From contig JANTQA010000020.1 of NCBI GenBank assembly GCA_027625915.1, forward strand, positions 62,001-126,000: 64,000 nucleotides of DNA, written 5' to 3'. Below the pieces are notes generated by a model. That model was not told where the DNA came from. It ran no database searches and saw only the letters and a program-made list of their open reading frames with translations. The DNA is from Anaeramoeba flamelloides (Eukaryota; Metamonada; Anaeramoebidae). The position numbers were made by a program, and so were the translations under genes. Within the stretch, counting starts at the first letter, position 1; each line of letters opens with the position of its first letter. Positions 37,648 through 49,423 of the stretch are shown piece by piece.

Positions 37648-40600
37648 TTAATCCTCATCATCCTCGTTAGTCGAGGACGTTGAAGTTAAACTTGAGTCTG
37701 AATTTGAAGTATCTGTATTAGTATCTTCAAGATCAGATTCGTTTGACATATCAGAAACTTCAATATCTGATTTGACATCATCAGCTTTTTTGTTTTTAAA
37801 TATCTCTTGTTTGTTTTGGTTTTCTTTACCTAGGTCTGTTGAAGAATTTGAAGAATTTGAAGAGTGTTCTATGTCTTGTAATTCAACATCACCCTTCGGG
37901 CTGGAGGTATTGTTGGCATCCAATGGAGATTTTTTAGGCATTATAGCAGTGAAAAACTCTTGTTTGCCATCCCATAGTTTTTCATATTTTTTTTTCAAAT
38001 GGTTTCGATAAAGGACAAATGCAAATAGAGAAGCTACAACTGCGATTGACAAAAGAATTATTCCAATTGTGGCACCTGTGGTTAGAGTTTCTGTGTTGGT
38101 TGATTTTCCAATGACAAGTTCTTCAACTGTAATGGTGAAGGTATCTGAGACACTGTAGGTCCTGCAGCTGTCAGAGGCATAAACTCTGATTACAAATTCT
38201 GCATTTTCGTTTGGTGTGTCACCAATGAACCTTTTTTCTTTGCTTCTAAATTCCAACCAATCTGGAAGTGGATCTCCATTTTCCATCTCAGCAGTATATT
38301 CGTAATTATCATTTTCCGTCTCTGGATCGTCAAAGGCAAGGCTATCGATTGTGTAATCGAAGAAGGTGCTTCCGTCTTGCTGGGCGTCTTTCAAACCCAG
38401 GAAGACGAAGATGGGGTTGTTGATTACTTCGATTTGGAAAGTTGTTGTGATGGATGTTGTACAGGGGTCAATGGCAGAGACATCGATTAATAAGATTTGG
38501 CTGCATCCTTCGGGTGTGCCTTCAAATCTTCTTTTATCAGAATCAAATTTCAACCAACTGGGTAAGTCACTACCATCATGTAATTTTGCTTCGTATCGCA
38601 ATTCGCGTTCATCTGGATCAATAAATGTTTCTTTATGAAAATCATAATTGTGATAATCGGCAACTGTAAATGTTTGATTGATCAGTTCCTTTTGTTGGAT
38701 TGGTGGCTGGTCTTTGATCGTTAGAAACCAGGATATGGTGGCATACTTTGTACATGGATCTTTCCCCTTAACCACAATCTCATAGGGATCTCCACAGCTG
38801 TCTGCAGTGCCATAAAATCTTCCTTCACTTTCATCAAAATTTAGCCAATTTGGGAAGGCTCTGTCGTCACTGTCAGGTAATTCTGCACTTAGTGAAATGG
38901 ATGAATGTTCGGGGTCTGTAAAGAGATCATCAGGCAGTTGGTAGTCAAGATAATCTTCCACTTTAATAGTGTGGTTTTGTAGTGTACCTATTACTGTGGG
39001 TTCTTTGTTTATCAATTCTAAATGAAATTCCCCAGTGGCGTTTGTGCACCCATCATCTGCAATAACAAAGATATGGTAATTGTAACTACATCGATCTTCA
39101 TCATTTGCTTCAATTGAAAATGTTCTGTTGTTGGGGTAAAAATTCAACCAATCAGGCAAATCGTTGTTACCAGATCGCTTGGCAGTATAATTAAGTGGCA
39201 CACCATCTTCGTTCGTAAACGCGTTGTCGGGTAATGTGTATTCAAATGGTTCTTTTGCATACGCAGCCTGTGGTTCAAGCTTTTTGTGATCAATAGGACT
39301 TGGGTTTGTAATATTTAAATAGAAATCATTTTCTACATCATGACACGCATCACTTCCAATGACTTTAATGTGAATAATCTCTCCACAGTTAAGATCGGGA
39401 ACATTTCCACTGAATTTTCGTTGATCTGAATCAAATGTTAGCCATTCTGGTAAAGGAAATCCAGTTTCATAATCCTTGACAATAAAGTCCAATTGAACAT
39501 CTTCAGGGTCAACAAAGCATTGTGATAGAAAGGTGTATTCAAATAGGTTTCCTGCGTATTGAGTCTGGTTTACCAACTCTTCTTGTATATATGGTGTCTG
39601 ATCTGAAACTGAAAGTCTGAAGATATCTGACACTGAACGGCATCCATCACTCGCAGTGACCTTGATGTCCCAAAAGTCATCACACTCTGTTTTTTCAGGG
39701 ATGTGCCCTGAAAATATTCTTGTTGAGTTGTTAAAAGTTAACCAATCGGGTAAACCTTCACCACTATCCAATTCACATTCGTAGGTTAATGTTACACCTT
39801 CTTCATCGATAAAGCTATCAGAATCAAAAGAAAAACTGAAATCTGAATTGACTGCAATGATTTCGTCATCCAAATATTTGTTCACATAAGGTGCTTCGTT
39901 GCTAATAGTGATTAAGAAAATGGTACTTACTGTCTTACAAGTATCGCTGGCAGTGACCTTAATTTTATATTCTTTTTCATTTGGCAAATCAGCTGGGAAA
40001 TCTCCATAAAACTTTCTAGTTGCTCCATCAAAATTTAACCAATCAGGTAATTCTTCACCAGTGTCTAATTTGGCTTCGTAAGTTAAGCTGACACTCTCTG
40101 GATCTGAAAAGGTATCTTCGGCAAATTTATAGTCATAATTTTTTTTGTTATTATGAACTATTTGATCTGGAATCGCCTTATCGTTAGTTGGAGCTTTGTT
40201 CTCAATTTCAATGGTAAAGAATCCTTCAGCAACTGCACATCCATCACTGGCCTCGACTTTTATATTATAAATAGTTTCATCACATTCTGTTTCATAAGGA
40301 GTGCCACTAAATTTTTTCACACTGTCATCAAAGCTGAGCCAACCTGGAAGTGGAGTACCATCATCTAAACTTGCTTCATAGATTAAAGTTACACCCTCTG
40401 CATCTGAAAAATATGTATCATCAAATTGATATAAATAATCTTGATTTGTTGTCGCTATTTGACCTGTTTGTAATGTTTTGTCTCTTGTGGGGGATTGGTT
40501 TGTAACTGTTAAATAAAAATCATCGTTAATAGAGTGACAACCATCACTGACTGTCACTTTGATGTGGTATTGTGTGCCATCACATATATCTTGATCAACA

Positions 40601-43128
40601 GTTCCTTTAAATTCTCTTGCATTTTCTTCTTCAAATTTCAACCAATCAGGCAGAGGATCATCACTGGGTAATAGTGTGGCTTCAAAAGTTAAAGTTGTAC
40701 CATCTGAGTCTGTAAAATACGTATCTGGTATTGTATATTGGTATAAGTTGTTTGTAGTTATGTCATCATTTGGAATACCATTATTCTTTGTTGGTGGATT
40801 GTTGGTAATTGTTAATTGATAAGTATCTGAAGCATCATTATCATTGCATCCATCACTCGCAACAACTTTGATAACATACTCAGCACCGTCGCATTCGCTT
40901 TCGGGAACAGTTCCTTTAAATTGTCTTGGGTTGGTATCTTCAAATTGTAACCAATCGGGTAATGGATCGTCGTTATTTAGACTGGCAGAATATGTTATCG
41001 TTAGCAGTTCTGGGTCTGTAAAGCATCCAGCGTCAAAGGTATATTCAAATGCATCATTTACTTGTGTTGCCTTATTATCTAATCCCACAGAGAGAGATAC
41101 GGGTTGATTTGTGACGCTGAGGGTGTAGTTATCAACAATTGTGTCACATCCATCAGATATTGCAATTTCGATATCAAAATCTTCTTGGCATTGCTCTTGT
41201 GGGATGTTACCATGCCATTTCTTTTCACTCTCGGTGAAATATAGCCATGATGGGAAACTGCCACCACCTACTAATTGATCTGAAGTGTAACTTAATGTAT
41301 CTCCAGCATCATCGTCTACAAATGTATCAGAATCAAAAATATACTCATAAGTGCTGTCAACCACCTTTGGTTGGTCAACTAGTTCCTTTGTTTTATAAGG
41401 TGCAGTATTGGCGATTGTTAATTGGAAATCAGCTGTGGCTGTTTCAGGGCAGTTATAAGACCCAGTTACACGTATTTGTAAAACCTGTTCACAATCAATG
41501 TCGGCAGTGAATTCACGTGGGTTGTTTTCTTGGAAATGTAACCAGCTTGGCAAATCTTCACCACTTGTCAATTTTGCTGTATAAGTAAGTGATTCTGCAT
41601 CGACAAAGGCATCAGTACCAAATGTAAATGCCCAACCTGTTGTTAGTGCATCAACAGTTTGATCTGCGATGCCTTGATCAACAGTGGGCACTGGTTTCGT
41701 GACTGTCATTACAAAGGCCTTTGTTTCAGTCATTTGACAAGATTGACTTGTTGTCACTTTCAAATTAAAAGTCTCGTCTTCACAGCCTGAAAGTTCAGCT
41801 GTTCCATATATTCTATCATTCGTTCCCCCATCATGATTAATCCATGAAGGTAGACTGTTCTCATCATTACTTGCCAACGTGTAAGTGATACTAGTGCCAC
41901 CTGGATCAGCAAATGAGAAAGTAAAGTCAAATGCTTCATTATCATCTAAATTTACATCATCCAATCCACTCACATACTTTGGGTATTTTAATTCATATTT
42001 TGACCAATAGATATCGTTGGAATTTTGCCAAGCAATGGCAAAGTGAACATCTTCAACACCTAAGTCAAGATTTTCATTGGTTCCAGATGTGTATACATCA
42101 AAGATGTCACTAATTAAGCTTTGATCATATTTCACAATTCTTGATTCAATTTGGCCATCATGACGGCATGTTGCTACAGCTAAACTATCCCTTGCTGCAT
42201 GTGCAACACCATCATAGCAGTTATATTGTATTCTTCTATAACCATTGGAACTTCCATCAGTAAACTGAGAAATATAAAAATCATCGTCTGTTGCTCGGGT
42301 AAAGGCACCAATATGGTCATCAAAAAATGCCACAATGGTAGGATCTTTGCCATGGTCATCAACCAACTTCCCATAATACCTAACCTCGCTACCTGAAGAA
42401 TCATATCTTGCTCCATACATATCATTATTGTTATACCAAGAAATTGCAACATCATCAGAGTCACTAAATTTGGATATGCTCATACGATAATCATCCTTAG
42501 CACCATAATCTCTGATTGCAAATTGGCTCCCGCTCATTGTGCCATCTGCATTCACAATCCTCCCCCAAGGTTTATGGTCAGTTTCAATCCAAACAACAAA
42601 CATCCTATTGTCACTCAAACTTACAACATCAGGTGAATCATTCCATGAACTACCCGATGAAATCACGATTTCATCTGTAAGGCTGTTTCCATTAGCATGA
42701 TAGATCCTTCCCGTTATTTTTTCTTGGTTATTGTGATTAATCCAAATTACAATGAATTTGCCATCAGGTCTATAGACTACCCTTGGATCCCTCTGTTCCT
42801 GATTCGCCTGCACATTTATCTGCCACCTTGTCTTGATGTTGTTACCACTTGAGTCAAAAAGTGAGGCTCCAATTGCATTGCTATTGCCATCAAGAGTATC
42901 ATCCATATACACAATAACAATGTCTCCATTAACTGGTGAGATTGCCACTGAAGGATAAGTTGTAGAATATGAATCAGTTTCGCTGATCTTATTTGATGCA
43001 ATTAATTGTGTTGGCGTACAACCACAATTAACAACTATATTATTATTATTGTAATTTTTTTGTTTATTTATTCCCAAAGAAAAGAAAATTAAATAAATTT
43101 GAATTAATTTTATTATTAAAACAAACAC
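37648..43128 (-). CDS. CADG-repeat transmembrane receptor, copy A
   Basis: Type I membrane protein of about 1,826 residues, probably for adhesion or recognition at the cell surface (inference from architecture). Order: hydrophobic leader (LIQIYLIFFSLGI), beta-propeller-like region to about residue 380 with repeated blocks such as RPDGKFIVIW and LSDNRMFVVW, 13 dystroglycan-type cadherin-like repeats of about 98 residues (about 380-1,675), a membrane helix (about 1,680-1,705) and a 119-residue tail that is basic next to the membrane, then Ser- and acid-rich. Repeats share a Y.F....F.D entry, LP.WL.F, a F.G turn and D.C near the end. Most have two cysteines, likely an intradomain disulfide. Stop is TAA. 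The frame opens with GTG, not ATG. An ATG lies in phase at 43179-43177 but a TAG (43134-43132) separates them, so the true start is probably in an upstream exon. Confidence 0.9.
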   Translation of the reverse strand: MFVLIIKLIQIYLIFFSLGINKQKNYNNNNIVVNCGCTPTQLIASNKISETDSYSTTYPSVAISPVNGDIVIVYMDDTLDGNSNAIGASLFDSSGNNIKTRWQINVQANQEQRDPRVVYRPDGKFIVIWINHNNQEKITGRIYHANGNSLTDEIVISSGSSWNDSPDVVSLSDNRMFVVWIETDHKPWGRIVNADGTMSGSQFAIRDYGAKDDYRMSISKFSDSDDVAISWYNNNDMYGARYDSSGSEVRYYGKLVDDHGKDPTIVAFFDDHIGAFTRATDDDFYISQFTDGSSNGYRRIQYNCYDGVAHAARDSLAVATCRHDGQIESRIVKYDQSLISDIFDVYTSGTNENLDLGVEDVHFAIAWQNSNDIYWSKYELKYPKYVSGLDDVNLDDNEAFDFTFSFADPGGTSITYTLASNDENSLPSWINHDGGTNDRIYGTAELSGCEDETFNLKVTTSQSCQMTETKAFVMTVTKPVPTVDQGIADQTVDALTTGWAFTFGTDAFVDAESLTYTAKLTSGEDLPSWLHFQENNPREFTADIDCEQVLQIRVTGSYNCPETATADFQLTIANTAPYKTKELVDQPKVVDSTYEYIFDSDTFVDDDAGDTLSYTSDQLVGGGSFPSWLYFTESEKKWHGNIPQEQCQEDFDIEIAISDGCDTIVDNYTLSVTNQPVSLSVGLDNKATQVNDAFEYTFDAGCFTDPELLTITYSASLNNDDPLPDWLQFEDTNPRQFKGTVPESECDGAEYVIKVVASDGCNDNDASDTYQLTITNNPPTKNNGIPNDDITTNNLYQYTIPDTYFTDSDGTTLTFEATLLPSDDPLPDWLKFEEENAREFKGTVDQDICDGTQYHIKVTVSDGCHSINDDFYLTVTNQSPTRDKTLQTGQIATTNQDYLYQFDDTYFSDAEGVTLIYEASLDDGTPLPGWLSFDDSVKKFSGTPYETECDETIYNIKVEASDGCAVAEGFFTIEIENKAPTNDKAIPDQIVHNNKKNYDYKFAEDTFSDPESVSLTYEAKLDTGEELPDWLNFDGATRKFYGDFPADLPNEKEYKIKVTASDTCKTVSTIFLITISNEAPYVNKYLDDEIIAVNSDFSFSFDSDSFIDEEGVTLTYECELDSGEGLPDWLTFNNSTRIFSGHIPEKTECDDFWDIKVTASDGCRSVSDIFRLSVSDQTPYIQEELVNQTQYAGNLFEYTFLSQCFVDPEDVQLDFIVKDYETGFPLPEWLTFDSDQRKFSGNVPDLNCGEIIHIKVIGSDACHDVENDFYLNITNPSPIDHKKLEPQAAYAKEPFEYTLPDNAFTNEDGVPLNYTAKRSGNNDLPDWLNFYPNNRTFSIEANDEDRCSYNYHIFVIADDGCTNATGEFHLELINKEPTVIGTLQNHTIKVEDYLDYQLPDDLFTDPEHSSISLSAELPDSDDRAFPNWLNFDESEGRFYGTADSCGDPYEIVVKGKDPCTKYATISWFLTIKDQPPIQQKELINQTFTVADYHNYDFHKETFIDPDERELRYEAKLHDGSDLPSWLKFDSDKRRFEGTPEGCSQILLIDVSAIDPCTTSITTTFQIEVINNPIFVFLGLKDAQQDGSTFFDYTIDSLAFDDPETENDNYEYTAEMENGDPLPDWLEFRSKEKRFIGDTPNENAEFVIRVYASDSCRTYSVSDTFTITVEELVIGKSTNTETLTTGATIGIILLSIAVVASLFAFVLYRNHLKKKYEKLWDGKQEFFTAIMPKKSPLDANNTSSPKGDVELQDIEHSSNSSNSSTDLGKENQNKQEIFKNKKADDVKSDIEVSDMSNESDLEDTNTDTSNSDSSLTSTSSTNEDDED

Positions 43129-43179
43129 AAACTAATAAAAGATTGAAAGTTTTATTTGGAAGTTAAGTTCTCGTTTCAT

Positions 43180-45689
43180 GATTCTTTCTTTTGAAACAAA
43201 AAATTAAATTTAATCAAGATCTATCAATTTTTGTAAATTCATGTTCAATAAAAAAATAACAAGTGTTTTGTCAAGATATAATTTACAATTTAATGAAGAA
43301 TTGTTCAATTTTTTAAATAAAGTGGTGGTGTTTTGGATTTTTTTTAATTTATATTTGTTTATAACCTAAAAAAAAATCTGATGAGAAAGTGTTTTTGAAG
43401 AAAAAAGAGACGATGATTTTTACTTTTTTATAAGGAATTCTTTTCAAAAACCAGAACAATTATTTTAATTATTAAATTTTTTTCAAAAAATAGTAATAAA
43501 TTTTTCAAAAATGCCAGTTTAATCATTAAGGTAACAAAAAATTTAATTAATTCATTAGCCACTTATTCTGAATTTGATCCATACTCGGGGGGTGGCTGCC
43601 ACAAAAAATGGTAAAGTTAAAATTGATCTTATTGCGGTTGACAAAATGCAAATTGCATAATAAAAAAATTCTTAGAGAGGATCTTATAAGAAAATTATTA
43701 AATAATGAACGTTTAAATTCTTCAATTTAAAAAAATTGAAATTTTAAAAAAAAAATTTACTCTTTTCTTATTTTATCTCAGCAAATGCTTAAATTTCTTC
43801 AATTTAAAACAAATTACTTTCTTCATGTACACAATAAATTTAATTCAATTTATTCTAGTTTATGGTTATTTTAAAGCCCACAAGATTTGAAAGAGTAAGG
43901 ATTTTGAAATATTCTTGTAGATAAAAATAACTCTTTTGAAAAATGAAAATAAATATAAAAAATCTTATAGATCTCAAAAAGTGTGAAAGAGCTCAAAAAA
44001 AAAAAAGTACAGTTGTTTTCAAAATTAAGCTTAATTTCAAAAATAGGGGCAAATTTTTGATTGAAAAAAAAATTGTAGTTTCTCATTTAGTGAATACCAA
44101 AACTCAACCCAGAAAAATCAGAACTTAAAACTAAAAAATAACTGTCTAAAACACCCTTTTCTGTTTTAATTATTATTTCTAATAAAAGAATAGAGAAAAG
44201 AAACCCATTAAGAAAAAAATAAATCTGACCCTATTTTTTGAAATGATTTTTCATCTTAAAATTATCCATTTAAGATTCACCATTACTTCCAAGAACCTTT
44301 TGAAACAACTTTCCATCAGAGTTATCAGATTTTTACTATTTACCCATTTGGTATCAGCCCAAACTTTCCTTGATACCTTTTTCAAGATAAAAAGAATCTC
44401 AACAAAAGAAAGAAAAAGAAAAAGAAAAGAAAGTGAAAACAAAAAACAAAACCAATTTTTTGAATGTACAACAAAGAACTCAAAGATAAAATGAATACGA
44501 TCACATTCATCACATTGTCTCCAAATGAAAGAGAAAAGAAGATCTTATTTGATCTTGCTATTTCTTCACTTTTCAAGGAACCATTGTAACTCATTAAAGC
44601 AAATTTGGTTGATACTTGTTTTCGAAGCAAACACTTCTTGGGTGTTTTACTTTCTTTGAATTTTACAATCCCTTTCTCCAATGCTAATTAATCTCATCTC
44701 TTGAATATTAACGGTTTTCAAAAATGTTCTTGTTCATTCAACATAAAAATAAAAATATGGAATCATTTTGAAAGAAAAATTGCAAAAAAATGAATTCAAC
44801 TTTGGGAAATTTTCATTAAAAGAAGATTGTTTCTTGATATTAAATATTCAATAATGACTTTTAAAAGATATTGGGTTCAGAATATTTGGTTAACACAACA
44901 CACATACCAATAATTTATAAAATACTAATGATGACCCTATTTTTGAAATTTAGCTTATATATTCTAACAATCCCAATTAAAAAAAGATGTATCGATCTTT
45001 GTCGCTTTTTTCAAAAAATGTCCTCGTTTTCCATTGTTGGTTTTTAGAGATTAATCGCACATCACATGTTGATAAGTAGGGTTTTTACTAAATGTTTTTA
45101 CACAAAATGAATTTGGGAATAGAAGCCCCAAATAGATTTTTTTTGTTTAAATTTTCAAGATCAATCATATTTTTAGGTAATATTTTTGCTGAATATGATC
45201 TATGGAACAGAAATTCCAAAATAGATGATTTTTTTGAAATTAAAAGATTTAAAAGATCGAAAAATCATTTAATTTAAATAATTGAAACAAAACAAAAAAT
45301 AATAGTTATAGTATCCATTGTTTCTTTTTCTGTGTCTTACCTTAATTATTATCATAATTCATTAGTACATATCAATTTATATCGAATTTCTAATATTCAT
45401 TTAGACTTCTTCATATTTAGGATATGTTCAAATAAAGAATGTGTTATTCACTTTGTGTGTACGAATCTAAAAGTATTTTCTTCTCTCTTGAAACTCTTTT
45501 TATACTTGATTGGGTTATCTGTCAAATGGAGTTTCAAATTCTTATTATTACTTTTAAATTATTTTAGTTTACCATTTTTACTTTAGACGTTAATTTTGTA
45601 AAAAAAAAAAAAATTATCAAAAAATTGTATTTTGAAATAGGCATTAAATAATATCTTTGACATAAAATAAACTGTCTAAAATATACTGT
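43180..45689. other. Mostly non-coding, with ambiguous coding-like patches at 43.9-44.1 and 44.25-44.69 kb
   Basis: At 43943-44128 (+) an ATG frame of 61 residues is basic and protein-like (KSTVVFKIKLNFKNRGKF). At 44.25-44.69 kb both strands stay open with near-normal composition: minus-strand pieces 44.69-44.51 and 44.41-44.25 kb flank a pyrimidine-rich tract ending GTTGAG, while a plus-strand frame reads TFITLSPNEREKKILFDLA. The strand cannot be decided and no family is recognised. The rest is A/T noise. Confidence 0.25.
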
Positions 45690-45905
45690 TAATTCCATAA
45701 TAAAAAGATCAAAATTTTCATTCAGCTTTCCAAAAAAACCCATCTCAATAAATAATATCAAAAATCAAAAGTCCCAATTCTCAAAGGGAAATTAATGATT
45801 TAAGCTGATTTTAAGAAATAAAAGTTCGAAATGTAACATGATTATTAAAATCTTATGTGGAAAGCTGAATGAAAATTTTGTTCCATTTATTTTAAAACAA
45901 ATAGT
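45690..45905. mobile_element. MITE with long terminal inverted repeats
   Basis: Perfect 22-bp inverted arms at 45711-45732 and 45858-45879 (AAAATTTTCATTCAGCTTTCC core), with weaker similarity continuing outward about 20 bp on each side. A second copy in the opposite orientation, split by another element, lies at 49.86-50.56 kb. Related half-ends occur near 47,005 and 61,130. The terminal sequence resembles the start of the CTGGTATTTG family, so these may be one superfamily. Confidence 0.7.
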
Positions 45906-47384
45906 ATAATGTAAAATAAAATATGTAACATAAATTGCATTAAATAATTTGGAAAAAAAAAAAAAAAATATCTATTAAACGAATTTAATTTCAGATATAA
46001 TCATATTTTGAACAATTACTTTGTGTTGAAAAGTAAAAAAAAAAAAAACAACAGTTTCCCTCTCCTTTTCAAAATAAATGTTGGAAATACTCTTGATAAA
46101 GATAGCTGTTTTTAAAAACAATTTTTTGGGATTTTTGGGCATCCTATCAAAAATTACTCAACACAAAAAAAAAGCAAATTCAAAAGTTTATAATTTTAAC
46201 TCATTAAAATTCTATTTTTTCCTTATTTCCAAAAATATTTGATTTATTCTGAAACAAATAGTGGTTTTGTCTTTAAAGTCAAATGTGTGAACGTTGTCTC
46301 CTTTTTGTTTTTCAATATTTTCCCTTTCACAAAAAAAAAAATTAAATGTTTATGGATTGTTTAGAAGGCTAAAAGTCTAGGAACAATACAATACATATTT
46401 TCACAGAGCCGAAGACGAGGGAAAATATGACTAATATTTAACAGCTTTTTATTTTTCAAAAGGTATAATAGTAAAAAGCATGAGAGGAGATAACTTACTT
46501 ATGAACAAAAGAATACCATTTTTAAGATGCTTTCCTAAAATTTATTATTTTTTTTTTTAAAAATTGTGGAAAAGGGAAAATACTGCTTATATTCTCCCTT
46601 TTGGGGTAAAAGGGGCAGACACTTCGCAGTAATTTTACGATTTGAATGTTATCAAATTTTTCTTTTTTTTTTCCAGTTGATCTTTGTAAATTGTTTTTGA
46701 TTCTTTGCATAAGAGAGATTCAAACCCAAAAAGAGGAAAAAATGGTAACTTGTCTTTAATTATAGGTTTTAGAATTTCGAAAAAAACAGTTAAAACTCCA
46801 ACATGTTTTTGTTTCAAAAATTCAAATATTTCCAGAATTCACAAAAAGTGCATTATAAAACATTAGAACAAGCAAAATATCAAATTGCTCGTTTTGGCTT
46901 GTTAAACCTTTTTTGTAAACCTTCAAATAACTTTGGATTTTCCAATTTCAGTTTTTCTTGAGGTAGTGATTGAATAGAAGCTTTCTGTTAATTACAAAAT
47001 ATAAGGATCAAAATTTTCATTCGACTTTCAGGTCAAAATGAACCACTATAAAATCAAAAATACGCCCACTACACAAAGGGGCAATAGGCAATACAACTTG
47101 TTTATCGAATTAATAATTTTATTGTGATTTCTTTTGATCTTTTGGAAAAGTTGAATGAAAAGTTTGTTAAATTAATTTGATAACAAATAAGGTTGTCTTG
47201 AAATATCACTGTCAAATCTAAAAAGAGGAAAATTTCAAAAACCCAGGTAATTCCATTTTTCTGATCAATTGAAAATTTCAGGTTTTGAGATTTAACCAAC
47301 AGAAAAGTTTTTCAAAAAACGAAAAAAGTTTTTTGTTTTTCTATTTTCAAAAATAATTGATTTTTCCCACTTTCTTATTTTTAT
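45906..47384. other. Intergenic part of duplication unit 1
   Basis: No gene supported. Contains a diverged MITE end near 47,005 and segments shared with 61.8-62.1 kb. Confidence 0.4.
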
Positions 47385-47890
47385 TTTGTCAACATAGAAA
47401 AACCAAATCAACCAATTTTAAAAATTAGCTTGAAAAGTGGTAAGAGGTTCAGATTAGATCGAAAATATGACAGGTTTTTCTTGAAGACAAGATGCTTTTT
47501 TCGTAAATTAACTTTACAATTAAAACAAAAGAATATATATTTTTTGTGACATAGCTTAAAAAGTAACAAAGAACTACAAATATGTTCCAAAACCAATTAA
47601 TGGTTTGGTTAATAGTGGATCAAGTAAAAAAAAATAACAGTGTTTTGGAAATAAGAAAAAAGGAATATTTTGAGGTATCCAAATAAGTGTTGAATAAGAA
47701 TTAAATTTTTTTGGCAAAATGATGATCAATTACATTTTTGGTGTGTGGTGAAAGATTGGAAAGAACTAGAAAAACAAAAGAAGAAAAAAGAGAAGAAGAA
47801 AAATAAAAAAAGGATCAAATAACTAACCTGAAAAAAAGAACAAGCAAACAAGCAACAAAAAAAAGAAGTTTTTTAAAAACATTTTTGAAA
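47385..47890. other. Conserved ORF-less block, duplication copy 1
   Basis: About 500 bp nearly identical to 62,120-62,630, while neighbouring non-coding DNA of the same duplication is heavily diverged. It has no long frame. Shared features include GACAAGATGC, GTGACATAGC and a minus-strand TTCTTTTTTTCAG acceptor-like site near 47,830. It could hold a promoter and a 5' non-coding exon of the receptor gene, or a non-coding RNA. Confidence 0.5.
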
Positions 47891-49423
47891 AAAAATAAAT
47901 GTTGATTAATTTCCATTTCGATTATTGACAATATTCAGTTTATATTCTTTTGGGAGACTTTCTTTTTTTAATTTAGGCAACTTTTTATATTGATAAAAAA
48001 AACATTAATCCCAAATTTCGCTTTTCTGGTAAATTTAAAACTGCTTTTATTTTGATACTTTTATGATATTGGCCTAAAATTTCAAATTATAATTTTCCGT
48101 AAACTTTTCGAAATAGAATATGTGAAAGATACTCTTCAATAACTTGAATTAACAGGAGTAATCAAGAAATTCATATGAAATCGAGTTCTTTTTTGTATTA
48201 AATGATATTTCTTTTTTTTGATTACAATTTTGTAAATATTAAAAAAGTCACTACCTTTCGGAATTCTTTTTTTGATCTTTATAAAGAAAAGATCTAATTA
48301 TCTTAATTTGAGAAGAAGAAGATTATTTTTTCAAAACAAGAATTGGTAAAAAAAGAAATCGAATTTATTTTCGTTTTTAATTGTGTTCTTTATTTTTCTT
48401 TTGGCAAAATTTGAATAATTTTTCAAAGACCCAAAAAACACAGAATTAATAATAAAACACTTTACTAAATTTCAAACGTAATACTCTCAAATTTTTCCTC
48501 TTAAAAACTTTTTATTACAAAAATAAACAATATTTTCGCAAGATTAATAAATGGGGAAAAATTAAACAGATTTTTTGTAAATTTGGGATTCTGTGATGAA
48601 CTTATAGTGGTCACCACAGTAGATGTGGAACAACTTCACAATTAAAATAGATACCAAATTACATACATTTTTTTAAAAATAATGAATAACAAGAAAAAAA
48701 AAGTAAAAAGAAAAGAATTAAACAATCGACTACAAAGAATTTCCAACTTTTAGTCGAAAAAGATCTTTTTTGAAAACAATCACTGAAAACCCTTGAAAAA
48801 TCATTTTTTCATCAACAAAACCTTCTTAAAAATAACACAAACTATTTGATTTCCTCAAAATTATCATTCATAGAAAGATCTTTTTGAGAAAAACGATTTT
48901 ACACATTTTACTTGAAAAGAGTTAATTCCAAACACCTTTTTAGCTTTTTAAATACAAAACTGTGAATCTCTTTAAAGCTTGGATTTCCTAAATACTTACT
49001 TAAAGTGAAAATCAAAAAACGAAAATATAACACCTTCCCTAAAATGTTAGGTTATGATCGACCTATTATGTCAATTAATTTTTAACAAGTATCAATCCTC
49101 TTTGTTCTTTTTTCCAGCTGGAATAGAAAACTTGGTAACAAAGGTATTGTATTAAGCTTGAACAACAAATAACATTTTTCAACTTCGAGTGATGTATTGT
49201 CATTTAACAAAGAATTTAGTTTTCGACATTTATTTTTTCAGTCAGAAGTATCCTTTTCCTTTTTGTTTTGGATTATTTAACCGAAAAATAAAATGAAAAA
49301 TTTGCAAAACCTTTTTACTTTTGAGGAAATACACTTTTAGGAATTTCTAAGAGCTAACCTGGCCAAATAATCTTTTAAATTTAAACTTATTTTAACAATA
49401 AAAGAATAATCCAGTTTTGTTGT
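47891..49423. other. Intergenic, possible short terminal exon near 48.56-48.65 kb
   Basis: A plus-strand frame near 48,575-48,645 (FCDELIVVTTVDVEQLHN then TAA) is more protein-like than its surroundings, but has no visible partner exons. Otherwise nothing was supported. Confidence 0.25.

Larger units (their letters stand above)
36660..48340. repeat. Segmental duplication, unit 1
   Basis: Collinear with 53,840-63,330. Anchors are the 3' flank (37,430-37,648 with 54,080-54,281), the receptor gene, blocks at 46,780-46,960 with 61,900-62,060, a strongly conserved block at 47,385-47,890 with 62,120-62,630, and a last match near 48,290-48,340 with 63,220-63,300. The interval between receptor and conserved block is longer here (about 4.3 against 2.5 kb), partly through insertions such as the MITE at 45.7 kb. 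Confidence 0.8.

Noticed and set aside
43132-43134. TAG read as sense (stop-codon reassignment) to extend receptor copy A
   Set aside because: One case only; the well-supported host genes end at TAA and no conserved position elsewhere requires recoding. Splicing is simpler.
47820-47835. ACTAACCTG resembling the 5' end of U1 snRNA
   Set aside because: Only a partial match to ATACTTACCTG and no U1-like stem-loops follow; on the other strand it is simply an acceptor-like CAG.
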